Positions 31,206-42,225 are shown, numbered from the stretch's first letter. The stretch is DNA of 64,000 nucleotides from Paulinella micropora (GCA_019918135.1 WBZZ01001314.1:62001-126000), one strand, 5' to 3'. The notes: generated by a model from the letters alone, not told the origin. Translations and numbers: made by a program.

Positions 31206-34200
31206 ATGCCGAGCAGTGCCGAGCCCGCCCTGGACGTGATCGCCCCCAAGGCCGAAGCGGGGCTGGCTGCGGCGCTAGCCGACCTCGCCGCCCGTCTCGG
31301 CGCGTCGGCGGGGCCGGCCGCCCGGGCGACCTGTACGCTGTGCTGGGCCTACCCTTCGTGCCACCTCTGGTGGGCCGGCTCGGCCCGGGCGCTGCAAGCG
31401 GGCCTCGGAGTCTGGCAACAAGCGGGCTGGTCGGTGGCCGCGCGGGCCTGGCTGCCCTGGACGGAACGACACGCGTGGGAGGGACGCACGGAGGGGTGCT
31501 GGCTGCTACTACTGACGCGGCCCGAGCAGTGGGCGGCGTGGTACGCCCGGCCCACGCCACCGCCGGCGCCGTGCCTGGGCGACGCGCACGCGCTGCCGCA
31601 GTACGCGGAGGACGCGCTGGGAGGGGGAGACCCGGGCTGGGCCGCGGTGTGGAGCCATGCGCTGCGGGCGAGCGCGGCGGGGGCGGCCCGCGCGCTGGTC
31701 AACTCGTGCCACCGCCGGCGCACCGCCCCTCCGTGCCTAGTGTTCGCCCTGTGGTTGGACTCGTTGGCGCTGGCGGGGCTCGGTGGCGGGCCGGAGTGGG
31801 AGCGCGCCGCGTGGTGGTGCGCCGAACAGCTAGCGCGTGAGCCGGAGCCGGGGCCCCCTGACGACGACGACGCGGGCGCGGCGGCCCCTCCCCGCTTGCT
31901 GCTGGACCGGCTGGCGCTCGTGCGCCGCGAGGCGCGCCGCTGGCCGGGCGGCGTCCCACCCTGGCTACCGCTGTGGCTGGCGTGGCAGGCCAGGCTGTAC
32001 CAGGCTCGCCCCTGCCGGCCCGCGCCCGAGGAGCGCTGGGCGGCGTACCTCGGCGCGCTGCTCCAGGGCGTGGCGGGGCAGGACAGGGACCAGCTGCTCC
32101 GGGCGCAGGCCGCGGCGAACAACTTGCCCGCCGAGGAGCCCGTGCCCTACACCCTGGCCGTCCTGCGCTGGCTGCGCGGCCTGGCCGCGCCGGCCGGCGG
32201 CACCCCCGAGACCGCGGGCCCACCCACGCCGCCCCCGCCCGGCGGCCCGCCGCCGCCGCCCGGCCCGCCACCGCCCGTCCTGGGGCCGGCCTGTGCGTGG
32301 TGGGCGGACTCGGCCCGCGGGCGGGCCGGCGGCCAGGACGGCGGCGCGGGCGCTCCCCGGTGGTGGGTGCTGCCCCCGTCCCTGGGCGGGGGGCCACGCA
32401 CGCCCGCCGGCCCGCCCGCTGGCCCGCCCGCGGGCGCGCCCGCGGCACCGGACGACGACTTTGGCCGCGACTTGGACTTTTTGCTAGCGGGCTGCGCCTG
32501 GTTCCGGTCGCAGGGCCGGCCGACGCGGGCCACCGCCGACGCGTGCTGGCGGCTGGCGCTGCGGGCCCTGGCCGGCGAGGACGCTCGCTACCGCTACTGG
32601 CCGGCGTCCAACTTCCGCGGGCCGGCCGAGTGGGTGGCCCCCTGGTCCGCCGCGGGCTGGCTGCGGCCGCACGGCGCCGCGCGCCCGGCCGGCCGGCGCG
32701 CCCGCGAGGAAGAAGACGACCCAGGGGACCCAGGGGGGGGAACGCTGCGCCTGCCGCGAGTGCCGCGAGTGCCGCGCGACGGCCTGGAACGCGTACTGCA
32801 TCGACCTGCGCGTGGCGCCCGCCCGCTTCTGGGTCCGCCTCGCCGGCGCCTACGAGTGCTGGCTGCACCGGCGCCCGGCCCCCGCCGACGACGCCCGGCC
32901 CCCGGCCTGCCCCGCCGGCCCGGCCGCCGGGCGCCCGGCCTGCTTCCGGGGAGCGGCCGAGCGCGGGCTGCTGCGCCAGTGGCTGTCCGCCGCGGACCCC
33001 GGGCCCACCGCCTGCCTGCCGGCCGGGGGCCCCGCCCCGGGCGCGGCCTGCGCGGCGCTCGTCTGGCTGCGAGTCCTGCTGGGGGCGCACGCCGGCCGGC
33101 TGGTGCTGCATGGTGAGCGGCTGGCGCTCCGCCTGCACTGCGCCCGGCCGCAGTTCGAGGCCGCCCGGGGCCACGTGCTCGCGGCCCTGGCCGACCAGGG
33201 GCGGCCGGCCCCGCTCCCCCGGGCCAAGCGGCCGCGGCTGGAGGAGGGCGCCCCGACGGCGTGGGACCTGTTTGCTCGCGCCGAGGCCGAGGCGGTGGCC
33301 GCGGCGGACCGGCGGGCCCGCTCGTGGGGGGAGCCCGCCGCGCGGGCCCTCGTGCAGTGGCGGTGGGCCAGGCGGCGTGAGCGGCGCGGTTGGTGGTCCG
33401 CCTGGTGGCGCGGCCTGGCGCTCGGCCGCGCCCCGGGCACCACCCTGTGCCTGCTGGACGCGCGGACGACGGGCGCGTCGTGGTGGGCGTGGCTGGCCCG
33501 GCACCACCCGTTCGTGAGCCCCAGCGGCGCCGCGTGCGGGCTGGACCTGCCGCCGGGCGCCGCGCTGCCGGGCCTGCCGGTGCTGCTCGACCTCCGGGCC
33601 GCCCGCGTCTGCGCCTGGGAGGTCGACCTCGCCGCCCAGGCCGGGGTGCGCCGCGACGGGTACGCGCCGCCCGTCATCCTGGCAGCCCGGCACGGCGAGG
33701 CCGCCCGGCTGCTCCGCGGCGCCCGGGTGCTGGTGGTGCTCAACGCACAGCACGCCGTGGACGGCGGCCTGCGGGCGCTGCTGCAGGAGTTCAGCTTCGC
33801 ACGCGTGCTCTGCGCCGCCCGCGCCGTGGACTGGTGCGTGCCGGCGCCGGGCTGCGTGTGGCACTACCTCCGGCGCCAGCGGGACCGCACCCCGCGCCTC
33901 GAGCCCCCGCGCGTGTGCCAGACCCGCGCGGGCCCGGCGGCGGCCGCCGTGCTGGCCGGGCTGCGCCGGGCCCAGCGCAGCCTGGCGCGCCTCCAGGGCC
34001 AGGACCTCCCCCCCGACCTCGCCCTCCTCTGCGCCATCCGGGCGCTCTGGGCCGGCCGCTGCTGGCGCTGGCGCACGGCCCCCGTGTCGGCGCGGCGCCT
34101 CGGGCCCCGCGGCCTCCGCCAGGGCTACTACGCCTTGTACCCGCCCGACTGGTGGCGCCAGGACGCGAGGCCGCGGCCGCCCGCCACCCTGCCCGCCGCG

Positions 34201-34714
34201 CACCGGCTGGCCCTGCAATCTCCCGACTGCTGGCGGGCCTCGCGCGCGCTCACGGAGCTGGCCCACCGGCGCCCACCGCCCGGCGGGCTCCTGGACGCCG
34301 AGTTCCGCTGGGTCCCGACCCCGCTGGCCTACAAGCACGCGCTGCGCGAGATCGGCAAGCTGTCCGGCCTCGGCGGCGAAGTGCGGCTAGTGCGTCGCAC
34401 CTGTGTGCTGTGGGTCCTGCGCGCCGCGGACTGGCCCCCCCCCCCGAGCCCGAGCCCGAGCCGGCGCCCGGGCCAGAGCCGGGGGCCGAGCACTCGCTAG
34501 TCGTCTGTTACGCCAGGGCGGGCGAGCCGGGCGTGAGCTGGTGGCCCGCGCCGCCGGCACGGCCTGCGCACTACGTGCTGCTGCACGTCTTGCTGGGGCC
34601 GGGCTGCACGGCCGAGGACGTGCCCGCCGCCGAGGGCCAGCTGCCGCGCAGCCTGCGCCGCCGGACCGACGCCGGACCGACGCCGGCGTCTGCGTCGTGT
34701 GGCGAACGGCCTAG
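31206..34714 (+). CDS. Trp/Arg/Pro-rich protein, copy C, with native 3' end
   Basis: The only copy that passes 34,260 into its own 3' sequence, giving a gene of about 1,170 codons. It has three frame breaks: a G8 run (32,733-32,740; G9 in the other copies, and neither length keeps frame), a C11 run (34,435-34,445), and an 11-bp direct duplication (34,663-34,684) just before the probable stop at 34,712-34,714. An acidic-proline EPEPEP stretch follows the C11 run. No known domain. The even Trp spacing might mean repeated helical modules. Confidence 0.6.
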
Positions 34715-34990
34715 CCGGGGGGGGGGGCACCCCCCCCCCCCTCTCCCCCCCTTGGGGTGGCCGGGGGGGGCACCCCCCTCTCCCCCCTTGGGGTGGCAGA
34801 GAAGGGGGTGCCCCCCTCCCCCAGACCCCCAGGCAGGATCTTTCCTGCCACCGCGGGGGGGAGAAGGGTGCCCCCCCCCCCAGATCAGGCAGAGGGGGGA
34901 GGAAGGGGGTGCCCCCCCCCCCCCCCCAGCCCTGTGCGTGGGGAGGGGGGTCCTTTTTCCCCCAACCGTCCGCCGACCAGCGTCCCCGGG
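34715..34990. other. C/G-run spacer downstream of the array
   Basis: Mostly alternating runs of C and G (several of 7-14 bases) with a loosely repeated CCCCTTGGGGTGGC-like element (about 34,750-34,800). Reading frames here are low-complexity Pro/Gly and I do not regard them as genes. Confidence 0.6.
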
Positions 34991-35627
34991 ATGGAAACCG
35001 AACACGGGCCGCCGGGCCGCCAGGCCGAAGCCGAGCCCGTGTGGCTGCTCAAGGGCTGGTCCGTAGACCTGCCGGCGGGCGGACATCATGCTGTGCCTGG
35101 AAAGGGCCCCCCCGGGGGGGCCGGAACGCCCCGCGGCCGAACGCCACTGGGCCGTGCTGCCCAATACCTCCGTCCGCCCGGATCGGGCGCACGAGGTGGT
35201 CGCGCTGCTGGACTCGTTGTGCGCGCGTGAGGAGGGGGACAGTGTGCCGCCGGGCCGGGCTGCTTCCCCCGGGCTGCTCGACTACAGCCTGAGCGTAGCC
35301 AGCCACTCGCAGCGGCCGCCGGCGCCCGCGGTCGCGTACCACTTTGCGCTGGACGGCGAACACAAGCAACAGCCAGCCGGCTCCGACTGCTCGGTCAGGG
35401 ACCTCCGGTTCCGGCGCGCCACGTCCGCCCGGTACAAGTCGCTCCGCGCGTGCCTCATTGACGAGAGAGAGTGGGCGCTGCCGTTGGCACCGCTGCCGCT
35501 GCGCGTCGTGGTCGCGGCCGACCACAGCGCCACAGCGCCCGCCACGGTGCTAGTCAGGCACCAGCGGCAGGTCCTGCAGGCCGATCGCGTGCCACTGCTC
35601 GCGGCCCCGGCCGAGCCTGACGCCTAA
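34991..35627 (+). CDS. Hypothetical virus-like protein of about 210 codons
   Basis: ATG at 34,991. The first about 35 codons (containing KGWSVDLPAGG) and the main ORF (35,088-35,627, ending AAPAEPDA) are in different frames that meet around 35,080-35,120, where C and G runs lie. The main part is of mixed composition with a plausible fold (RATSARYKSLRACLIDEREW; LPLRVVVAADHS). No family recognised. Convergent with the repeat-rich gene. Confidence 0.5.
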
Positions 35628-35642
35628 GCATCGCTCCCCCTG

Positions 35643-35708
35643 CACCAGCCGAGTCAGTAGGCCTTTAATTGAAATCACCAGCCGAGTCAGTGGGCTTTTA
35701 ATTAAAAT
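35643..35708 (+). repeat. Two direct 33-bp repeats after the hypothetical gene
   Basis: CACCAGCCGAGTCAGT is followed each time by a GGC-TTTTAATT-AAAT tail, period 33 bp (35,643 and 35,676), with a few mismatches. It lies 16 bp past a stop codon, possibly a duplicated 3'-end element. Confidence 0.75.
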
Positions 35709-35738
35709 CAGACAGCAGGCCCGCGCTCACCGCGCTAC

Positions 35739-35739
35739 G

Positions 35740-35792
<53 letters not shown>

Positions 35793-35793
35793 C
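35739..35793. repeat. (ACT)n microsatellite, about 18 units
   Basis: Uninterrupted trinucleotide tract in the convergent spacer, the only such tract in the GC-rich half. The minus strand reads as poly-Ser but there is no supporting gene. Confidence 0.9.
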
Positions 35794-35941
35794 AGGGGTC
35801 CGTTTACAGACCCCCCTGGCGCGGACGGAACACACCGGAAGAGAAAGAGAGCGGCGGACGGGGGGGTGCCACCGTTGTTCTAGGTGTGGAGTGAGCAAGC
35901 GGTCAAGGAAAACCGGGCCCCACCTTCAACCATCTACTGGA

Positions 35942-38900
35942 TCAGAGAGCGGTTGCCACCTTCATGAAGCCAGGGAGAAACGTATTCGTTCCTGGATATG
36001 TACCTACCGTCTGAACCGACCCGGACCCACCTCGGAGCCCGCCGCCCAAAGTCTCCATCGTCGATCGGGATTCTTCTTCCTCCGGGTCACCGTCCGTATC
36101 TCTCTCGTAGTCATCGTCCGCACCTTCTTTTTTCTGCCAGCGGGCCCTGCCTTCTGTCTTGCGTTCAGAGTACAACGACTCTCTCAGTAGCCCAGCCCCC
36201 CAGCCGGCCGGGCTATCCTGAAAGTACCGTCTAAAGATGTTCTCGGTGACTGGCGGTTCGCGGCGCAGGGTCCGCCCCCGGGCCTCCCACTCACGCTGGA
36301 AGAGCTTAAGGGCTGCAGGCAGGTTGACGATCTTGCCCCAGACATCTTGCCGCTGCCAACTTTCTAATGCGTCGACCCCGCGCACAGCCTCCTCCTCCTC
36401 CTCTGTGCTAGCAGGGGGAGAGGCAGTCTCCGTGGTTGTCGTGCCTGCCCGCCCGCCTGCCGTGTCCACACCTCTGCTGGGTGGGCGCCCCGCTGCTATC
36501 GTGCGTGCCCCTCCGCCCGCCGAGCGCTCCGCCGTTGCAGTGTCCTCCTCTCTGCTTGCTAAGCGCTCTGTGTCTGCCTTCTCCGCCTTCGCTCCCCCAG
36601 TCTTACACAGTAGCTGGTGCTCGGCTTCCACAGCCGAGGCTTTCCACCAGGGCAGCGCCGCGCGGATCGCGAGCACTACCTCAGAGGGCCGCAGCAGACA
36701 GGCCAGCGCGGCCAGCCCCCCCACAAGAGGTCCACGTCCAGGGGAGCGGGCGAGCCGTACCGCGCCAGGCGCAGGAACTTGTGCCTGAGCGCGTCGCCCA
36801 GCTGCCACCACCAGAGGGAAAGCTCACCATCCGCCGCGCCCAGCCCCACCAAAGGGCGGACCCTTTGGCGGAGTTGCTTGCGCTGTCCGTCCTTTTTGTC
36901 TTGGTCGTCGTCAGCGATAGAGCAGGCTGCGAACAGGCCGAACAGGTAGGCTGCGAGGGCGGCGCTGCTTTGGTCGGGGCACAGGTGCGGGTCCCCGGCG
37001 CCGGACAGCGCGTCGCCCAGCCACCGCACGAATTCCCAGTCGGCCTTAAAGTCCACGGCAGTACAGACGTGGGCATGGCAGTACGAGACTAGGTCCGTGG
37101 GGTCCGGGCGTGGGTCGGTTAAGGGACGGGGGTAACGTAGGCTCCGGCGTGCCCGCGCCTGGTCCTGGTCAGGCTGCTCCCGCGCCTTCTCCTCCTCCTC
37201 CCGCCGCTTGCGCTCCTCCTGCTGCAGCTGCCGGGCCACCTCGTCCCCCACCAGCGCCTCCGCCTTCTTCTTAGCCTCCTCCAGTTGCTCTGTCAAATCC
37301 TTCGCCACTCCTTCGATCACTTCCTTCCCCAGGCGCTTGCTCACCAACTCCGCCATTCGCTCGACCGCCTCCTCCGTCGGTTCCGTAGGTTGCTTGGCGT
37401 CCTCCGGCGGTAGCTCGGTCTCATGCTCGGCGTCCCCTTCACGCACCTCCTCCGGCGGTAGCTCGGCGTCCCCGTCACGCACCTCCTCCGGCGGTAGCTC
37501 GGCGTCCCCGTCACGCACCTCCTCCGGCGGTAGCCCGTCTTCCTGCTCGACGCCCCTGTCATGCGCCTCCTGCGGCGTTAGCTCCTCCTCCGTTCGCCGG
37601 GGCGCCATCCCGGCGCCCTCCGGCAGTAGCTCTGTCTCCTCGCGCTGCACTCGCTTGGTCTCCGGGCGCCGCACGGCCTCCTGCCGCGTCCGCTCCTCCT
37701 CCTCCATTCGCTCGGCCTCCTGCTGCGCCTTGCGCTGTGCCTCCTGCGCCCTTTGCGCCTCGTCCTGCACTCGCTGGGCCTGCGCCCTTCGCGCCGCCTC
37801 CTGCTGCAGCCGCCCCTCTGTTGCCTTCCGCGCCTCTTCTGCCTTCCGCGCCTCCTCACGTCGCAGCCTGGTCGCCGCGTCTACCGTCTCCAGGGCGGAT
37901 ACCAGGGGCGCCACAACAGGCCTAACCGGGCTAGGCACCAGTACGGCCAGCAGGTTCTGCTTGGCTTGGCTCCAGTCAGCTGTCGCACCACCCGCCAAAG
38001 GTTCGTACTTTTGTATCGCCATCCGCAGCTTCCACAGGTATCGATTCCATTGGACTGGATCCAACTGCCCGGCACTTTCTCGCCCTTTTTTGTAGCCAGA
38101 CTGGTACAGTAGCTTCCTCGTGAACTCTCGGGCTTTGCCCGACAGGGACGCGTTTGTAAAGAATGCCAAGCGTGGGTAGAACAGAACTGCCACTTCTGGG
38201 TCTTTCAATAAATACTTAGCTTCAGCACTTGTGCCGACTACCGCCTCCGGCATTACACGTACCAGCTCTTCTTGATCTGTCTGCTGCTTCAGCGATTTGA
38301 ACGCAAGAAGAAGCCTGTAGATAGGCTGTAGGGAGGGGACAAGCGTTCCCTTGCCGGCCACGGTCAAGAGAGCCGATTTTTCTGCACTTGTCTTGAAGAC
38401 GGCTGCGCTAAGGGGGCGTAGCTGTCCGGACGATGCTGCAGTCTGGCTCCCGAAGAGCCGCAGCTCCACCTTCTCCCTCTTTTTGGGGGCGGCCGGTCCG
38501 TCTACCAGCGCTCCTACCCCTACCAGGTCCAAGACAGGTTTTAGACTTACCACTTGCCAAGCCTCTACCATCGCAAATAGCCTAGAGCCCAGCTCGCGGG
38601 CCTGTAGTACAAAAGCCTGTTCCGAGCCTGGCGTCGACTCTGTGTCGGTTGCCGCCGGCGTGCCGGTCGCCAAGGGATTGGTCCCCGTCGAGAGACTGGT
38701 CTCCGCCGGCGTGCCGTTCGCCGCCGCCAAGAGACTGGTCTCCGCCGGCGTGCCGTTCGCCGCCGCCAAGAGACTGGTCTCCGCCGGCGTGCCGTTCGCC
38801 AAGGGATTGGTCTCCGCCGGCATGCCGGTCGCCGCCGCCAAGAGACTGGTCTCCGCCGGCGTGCCGGTCGCCAAGGGATTGGTCTCCGCCGGCGTGCCGG

Positions 38901-41228
38901 TCGCCGCCGCCAAGAGACTGGTCTCCGCCGGCGTGCCGGTCGCCAAGGGATTGGTCTCCGCCGGCGTGCCGGTCGCCGCCGCCAAGAGACTGGTCTCCGC
39001 CGGCGTGCCGGTCGCCAAGGGATTGGTCTCCGCCGGCGTGCCGGTCGCCGCCGCCAAGAGACTGGTCTCCGCCGGCGTGCCGGTCGCCAAGGGATTGGTC
39101 TCCGCCGGCGTGCCGGTCGCCGCCGCCAAGAGACTGGTCTCCGCCGGCGTGCCGGTCGCCAAGGGATTGGTCTCCGCCGGCGTGCCGGTCGCCGCCGCCA
39201 AGAGACTGGTCTCCGCCGGCGTGCCGGTCGCCAAGGGATTGGTCTCCGCCGGCGTGCCGGTCGCCGCCGCCAAGAGACTGGTCTCCGCCGGCGTGCCGGT
39301 CGCCAAGGGATTGGTCTCCGCCGGCGTGCCGGTCGCCGCCGCCAAGAGACTGGTCTCCGCCGGCGTGCCGGTCGCCAAGGGATTGGTCTCCGCCGGCGTG
39401 CCGGTCGCCGCCGCCAAGAGACTGGTCTCCGCCGGCGTGCCGGTCGCCAAGGGATTGGTCTCCGCCGGCGTGCCGGTCGCCGCCGCCAAGAGACTGGTCT
39501 CCGCCGGCGTGCCGGTCGCCGCCGCCAAGAGACTGGTCTCCGCCGGCGTGCCGGTCGCCGCCGCCAAGAGACTGGTCTCCGCCGGCGTGCCGGTCGCCAA
39601 GGGATTGGTCTCCGCCGGCGTGCCGGTCGCCGCCAAGAGACTGGTCTCCGCCGGCGTGCCGGTCGCCGCCGCCAAGAAACTGGTCTCCGCCGGCGTGCCG
39701 GTCGCCAAGGGATTGGTCACCCCCGTTCTACTCCGGGTGGCCACAGTGTTCGGTGAGGGGGCTGCAGGTGTTGGTTGTCGTTCTTTTCCTTCCGGCTGCT
39801 CATCCCACAGCCTCCGGATCGCTTCTCCTAGCTTCGTTCTGGTAACCAGCCCCAGCTGGGCCACGGCTTCATCCGAGAGCTTAAGTAGTCCGAAGGCGCC
39901 TTGCTGCAGCCAGATCCGCAGCAACTGCTGCAGAGACTCCGCCGCCGCCCTCTTGGTTGCATCTGCGGGGGAGTACTCGAACACTGTCTTCAGTCTGTCG
40001 GGGACAGGTCCTGTCACCTTTCCTGCCTGTACGAGTTTAGTCCAGGCCGCCTGGAGGTGCTTGGCGTCTTTTTCAACACTGGAGCCGGGCACGGCAACTG
40101 ACACAATCGGAGTTTTTTTCCCGTCTGGTGCGTCGTCTTCTAAGCGGGGCATTCCCCCTCCTTCCTCCTCGGTCTTCTCTTCCTCTGGTCTGCGGACACG
40201 TGAGGAGGACGGTGCTGACTTCTCCTCGCCCCCAGCGGCCGCCGGTTTCGCCACCACTGTCTTGACCATCACCTTGTATTGAGCGGAACCCACGCCGGTG
40301 ATTGCCTCCCAAGCTGCCTTGTCTAGTTGTAGCTTCTGCGAGAAGTCGTTCCCCCGTAGGTATACTAGCAAGGAGCCCACTGCCTTCTCTACCTCTGCTC
40401 CTTCCTGTTTGCACAAGAAGAGGAGGAGCTGTCTTGCTTGGCCTAGGTACCCCTTTTGTTTCTTCTCAAGTTCACTTTTTGCTTACCCTCTGTCTTAGCT
40501 GGCTGTGCTGCAAAGGCTGCTTTCAAGGCTTTTTTTAAGGATTCTGCTAACGCGTCCATGTCCGTCGGCGGTTCTTTCTTCGGTGCCGCCGGGCCCCTTG
40601 CTCCTGGAGGCCCAGTCGCAATCGGAGGGCCGTCATTTTCTGGGACGTCGTTTTCTGGGACGTCGTTTTCCGGGCCGTGTTGGCCCTCAGTGATCTCCCG
40701 GGCAGCGTCTTCCTCTTCTTTTTCCTCGTCTTCATCTCCGCCCCCGGCGCCCCCCGCGGCATCGTTATCCGCTTTTTCCTCCTCTGGCTCGTCTCCATCT
40801 TCTTCCTCGTCGCCACTGCCTCCCTTGGCTTCGTCGCCTTCGCTCCCAGCGCCGTCCGCGCTTTGCACCAATGTCTTGATCATTCCATTGTAACGCGGAC
40901 CACCCGCCCTGGTGATTGCTGCCCAATCTTGCTGGGGTAGTTGTAGCGGACGAGCGAAGTCTTTCCCCCGTAGGTATGCCAGCAAGGACATCACGGCCCC
41001 TCTCAACCCTCTTTCGTCATGTTGGCTACATAGCCACTTGAGGAATGCCTCTGCTCGTCCATTGTAATCCCCTTTTTTCTTTTCGTCTATGTTATTAGTT
41101 TTCCATGTGTTGTGGGCCTTTTCGAATGCCTCCTTTAGGGCTGCCTCTAACTGCTGGAGGTCTCCTGGCAATTCCTTTGTCTTCTTCGGCGCGGGCGCGC
41201 TGCTCTTGCCCTTTTTCTTGGACGGCAT
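35942..41228 (-). CDS. Repeat-rich multidomain protein, about 1,760 codons, two run-associated frame breaks
   Basis: Three consecutive ORFs (41,228-40,443; about 40,485-36,676; 36,811-35,942) form one gene interrupted at a T5/A5 run (40,476-40,480) and a C7 run (36,716-36,722). Start Met at 41,228 (MPSKKKGKSS). In order: a conserved helical domain (residues 47-122), an acidic linker, a second copy of that domain (40,470-40,251), a 72-bp minisatellite coding TGTPAETxxL repeats (39,718-38,651), a structured region (about 38,600-37,900), a charged coiled coil (EEARKAEEARK type, about 37,870-37,640), EVRDGDAELPPE repeats, a His/Trp-containing domain, and a C-terminus with RQDVWGKIVNLPAALK. Function unknown; the architecture suggests a scaffold or tegument-like virion protein. 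Confidence 0.65.
37397..37545 (-). repeat. 36-bp coding repeats (EVRDGDAELPPE)
   Basis: Three to four near-identical 36-bp units encoding an acidic 12-residue repeat in the repeat-rich gene. The last unit on the coding strand diverges. Confidence 0.85.
38651..39718 (-). repeat. Coding minisatellite, 72-bp higher-order unit (33 + 39 bp)
   Basis: Alternating 33-bp and 39-bp subunits, both multiples of three, encode GTPAETNPLAT and GTPAETSLLAAAT. About 14 higher-order units, some with repeated 39-bp subunits at the edges. Substitutions are concentrated at both ends of the array while the centre is almost uniform, as expected for recent expansion by unequal exchange. All frames on the opposite strand are also open here. 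Confidence 0.95.
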
Positions 41229-41499
41229 TCGCTGGCTCGGCCTCGTGCGTCCTGGCGAGTTCTGGTGTGTTTGGGTATACAGCACAAACCTAGGCGCCCC
41301 CCTGGGTGTGACCAACCCGTTCCTCCCCGGCCGTCGGGGGAGGGAGTGAAGCGAGTGAGGAGAGCAGGGAGGGGAAAAGAGCGAGGGGGGGGAGGGGGGG
41401 GGAGAGACAAAAGGGGCGCGGGGCGTCGGCCTTTTCCGTTTCTTCTCCCCCCCCCTCGCGTCTCCCTCTTCCTGCCCAGCCTAGTTTGCCCGGGACGGG
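41229..41499. promoter_or_regulatory. Divergent intergenic region, G/A-rich
   Basis: Separates the repeat-rich gene (-, start 41,228) from the Cys/His gene (+, start 41,500). It has a purine-rich tract with G8 and G10 runs (about 41,380-41,402) and a pyrimidine patch nearer the plus gene. It resembles the other two divergent spacers in carrying long homopolymers. Confidence 0.4.
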
Positions 41500-42225
41500 A
41501 TGCACTGGGATCCCCACGACGAAGACCTGCAGCTCAGCGAGGCGTGGCGCAGCCAGGCGGTCACGGCGGGCGCGGCGGACGTGGTGGTCCACCGCTGTGA
41601 CCAGAGTTGCCATTGGCTGCGCCTGCGGCCCGGGTCGGCCCTGGCGGCGTGCGCAGCGTCCGGCCGCCTACACCTCTGCGCCCCGGAGCAGTGCGGCCGC
41701 CACGGGGGCTGGTGCCCGCTCACGGGGCAGGCCCCCCCCGCGCACGGGCTGGAGGCGTCCGCCGATGACCTGCACCAGGGGGGCTCACGCCTGCACCAGC
41801 GCGGCCCCCGCTGGCTGGCGCAGGCCCCCCTGCAGCCGGCCCCGGCCGTCCGCGTGGGCAGGGCCGGGCCAGCCGCCCGGTCGCTGCCCGGCGTCGACCG
41901 CGCCTGGTCCGTCGAAAGGCTCTGGCGGGCGCGGGATTGGGGTCTGGTCCTGGCGCTGTGGCACGAGCGGCTGCCCTCGGGCCCGTCGCCGGGTCTACAG
42001 CGCTTCGCCGCGTTGCTGCAAGAACTGCGCCCGTGCCCTTCGGCGGCGTGGGTCTGGGGTTACCTGCTGCTGTGCTTGGCCGCGACGGCCGGGCCGGAGG
42101 CGGGGGCGAGGAGCGTCTGCCCGGAGGCCGGAGACCTCGCACAGAACCTGCCCCGCTGGCTACACCAGCACCTGCTGGGCTGGCTGTCGGCGCGCGAGCT
42201 GGTCCGCCTTGCCTTGTTAGCCGGT
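41500..42225 (+). CDS. Cys/His-cluster (putative zinc-binding) protein, cut off at the host junction
   Basis: ATG at 41,500. Residues 31-72 hold a dense Cys/His cluster: H31, C33, C37, H38, C51, H58, C60, C65, H68, C72, within HRCDQSCHW, SGRLHLC and GWCPLTG. This spacing suggests two structural zinc sites. Beyond residue 80 it is Trp/Leu/Arg-rich like the Trp-rich gene of the array. The ORF formally continues to 42,597, but composition changes at about 42,225 and the remainder overlaps a different minus-strand coding-like stretch, so I end the gene there. The C-terminus is presumably lost at integration or rearrangement. Confidence 0.5.

Larger units (their letters stand above)
21113..34260. 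repeat. Tandem unit 2, complete (13,148 bp), last of the array
   Basis: Matches unit 1 throughout and ends at 34,260, where the sequence leaves the repeat and continues the Trp-rich gene into unique DNA. The 2-bp length difference from unit 1 is the net of several homopolymer changes. A few substitutions are private to this copy, for example a Gly-to-Asp and a Lys-to-Asn change in the SGNH hydrolase. The copies are therefore not simply the same reads placed twice. Confidence 0.95.
35628..35941. other. Convergent intergenic region in the flank
   Basis: Contains a 33-bp direct repeat and an (ACT)n tract, listed separately, and TTTAATT/AATTAAAA motifs that could serve 3' ends on either strand. 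No gene. Confidence 0.55.

Noticed and set aside
34715-35066. Pro/Gly-rich ORFs over the C/G-run spacer
   Set aside because: Low-complexity translation of homopolymers in every frame; no conserved start or domain.
38351-40282. 643- and 398-codon plus-strand ORFs over the minisatellite
   Set aside because: They are pure translations of the repeat on the wrong strand; the flanking domains are only coherent on the minus strand.
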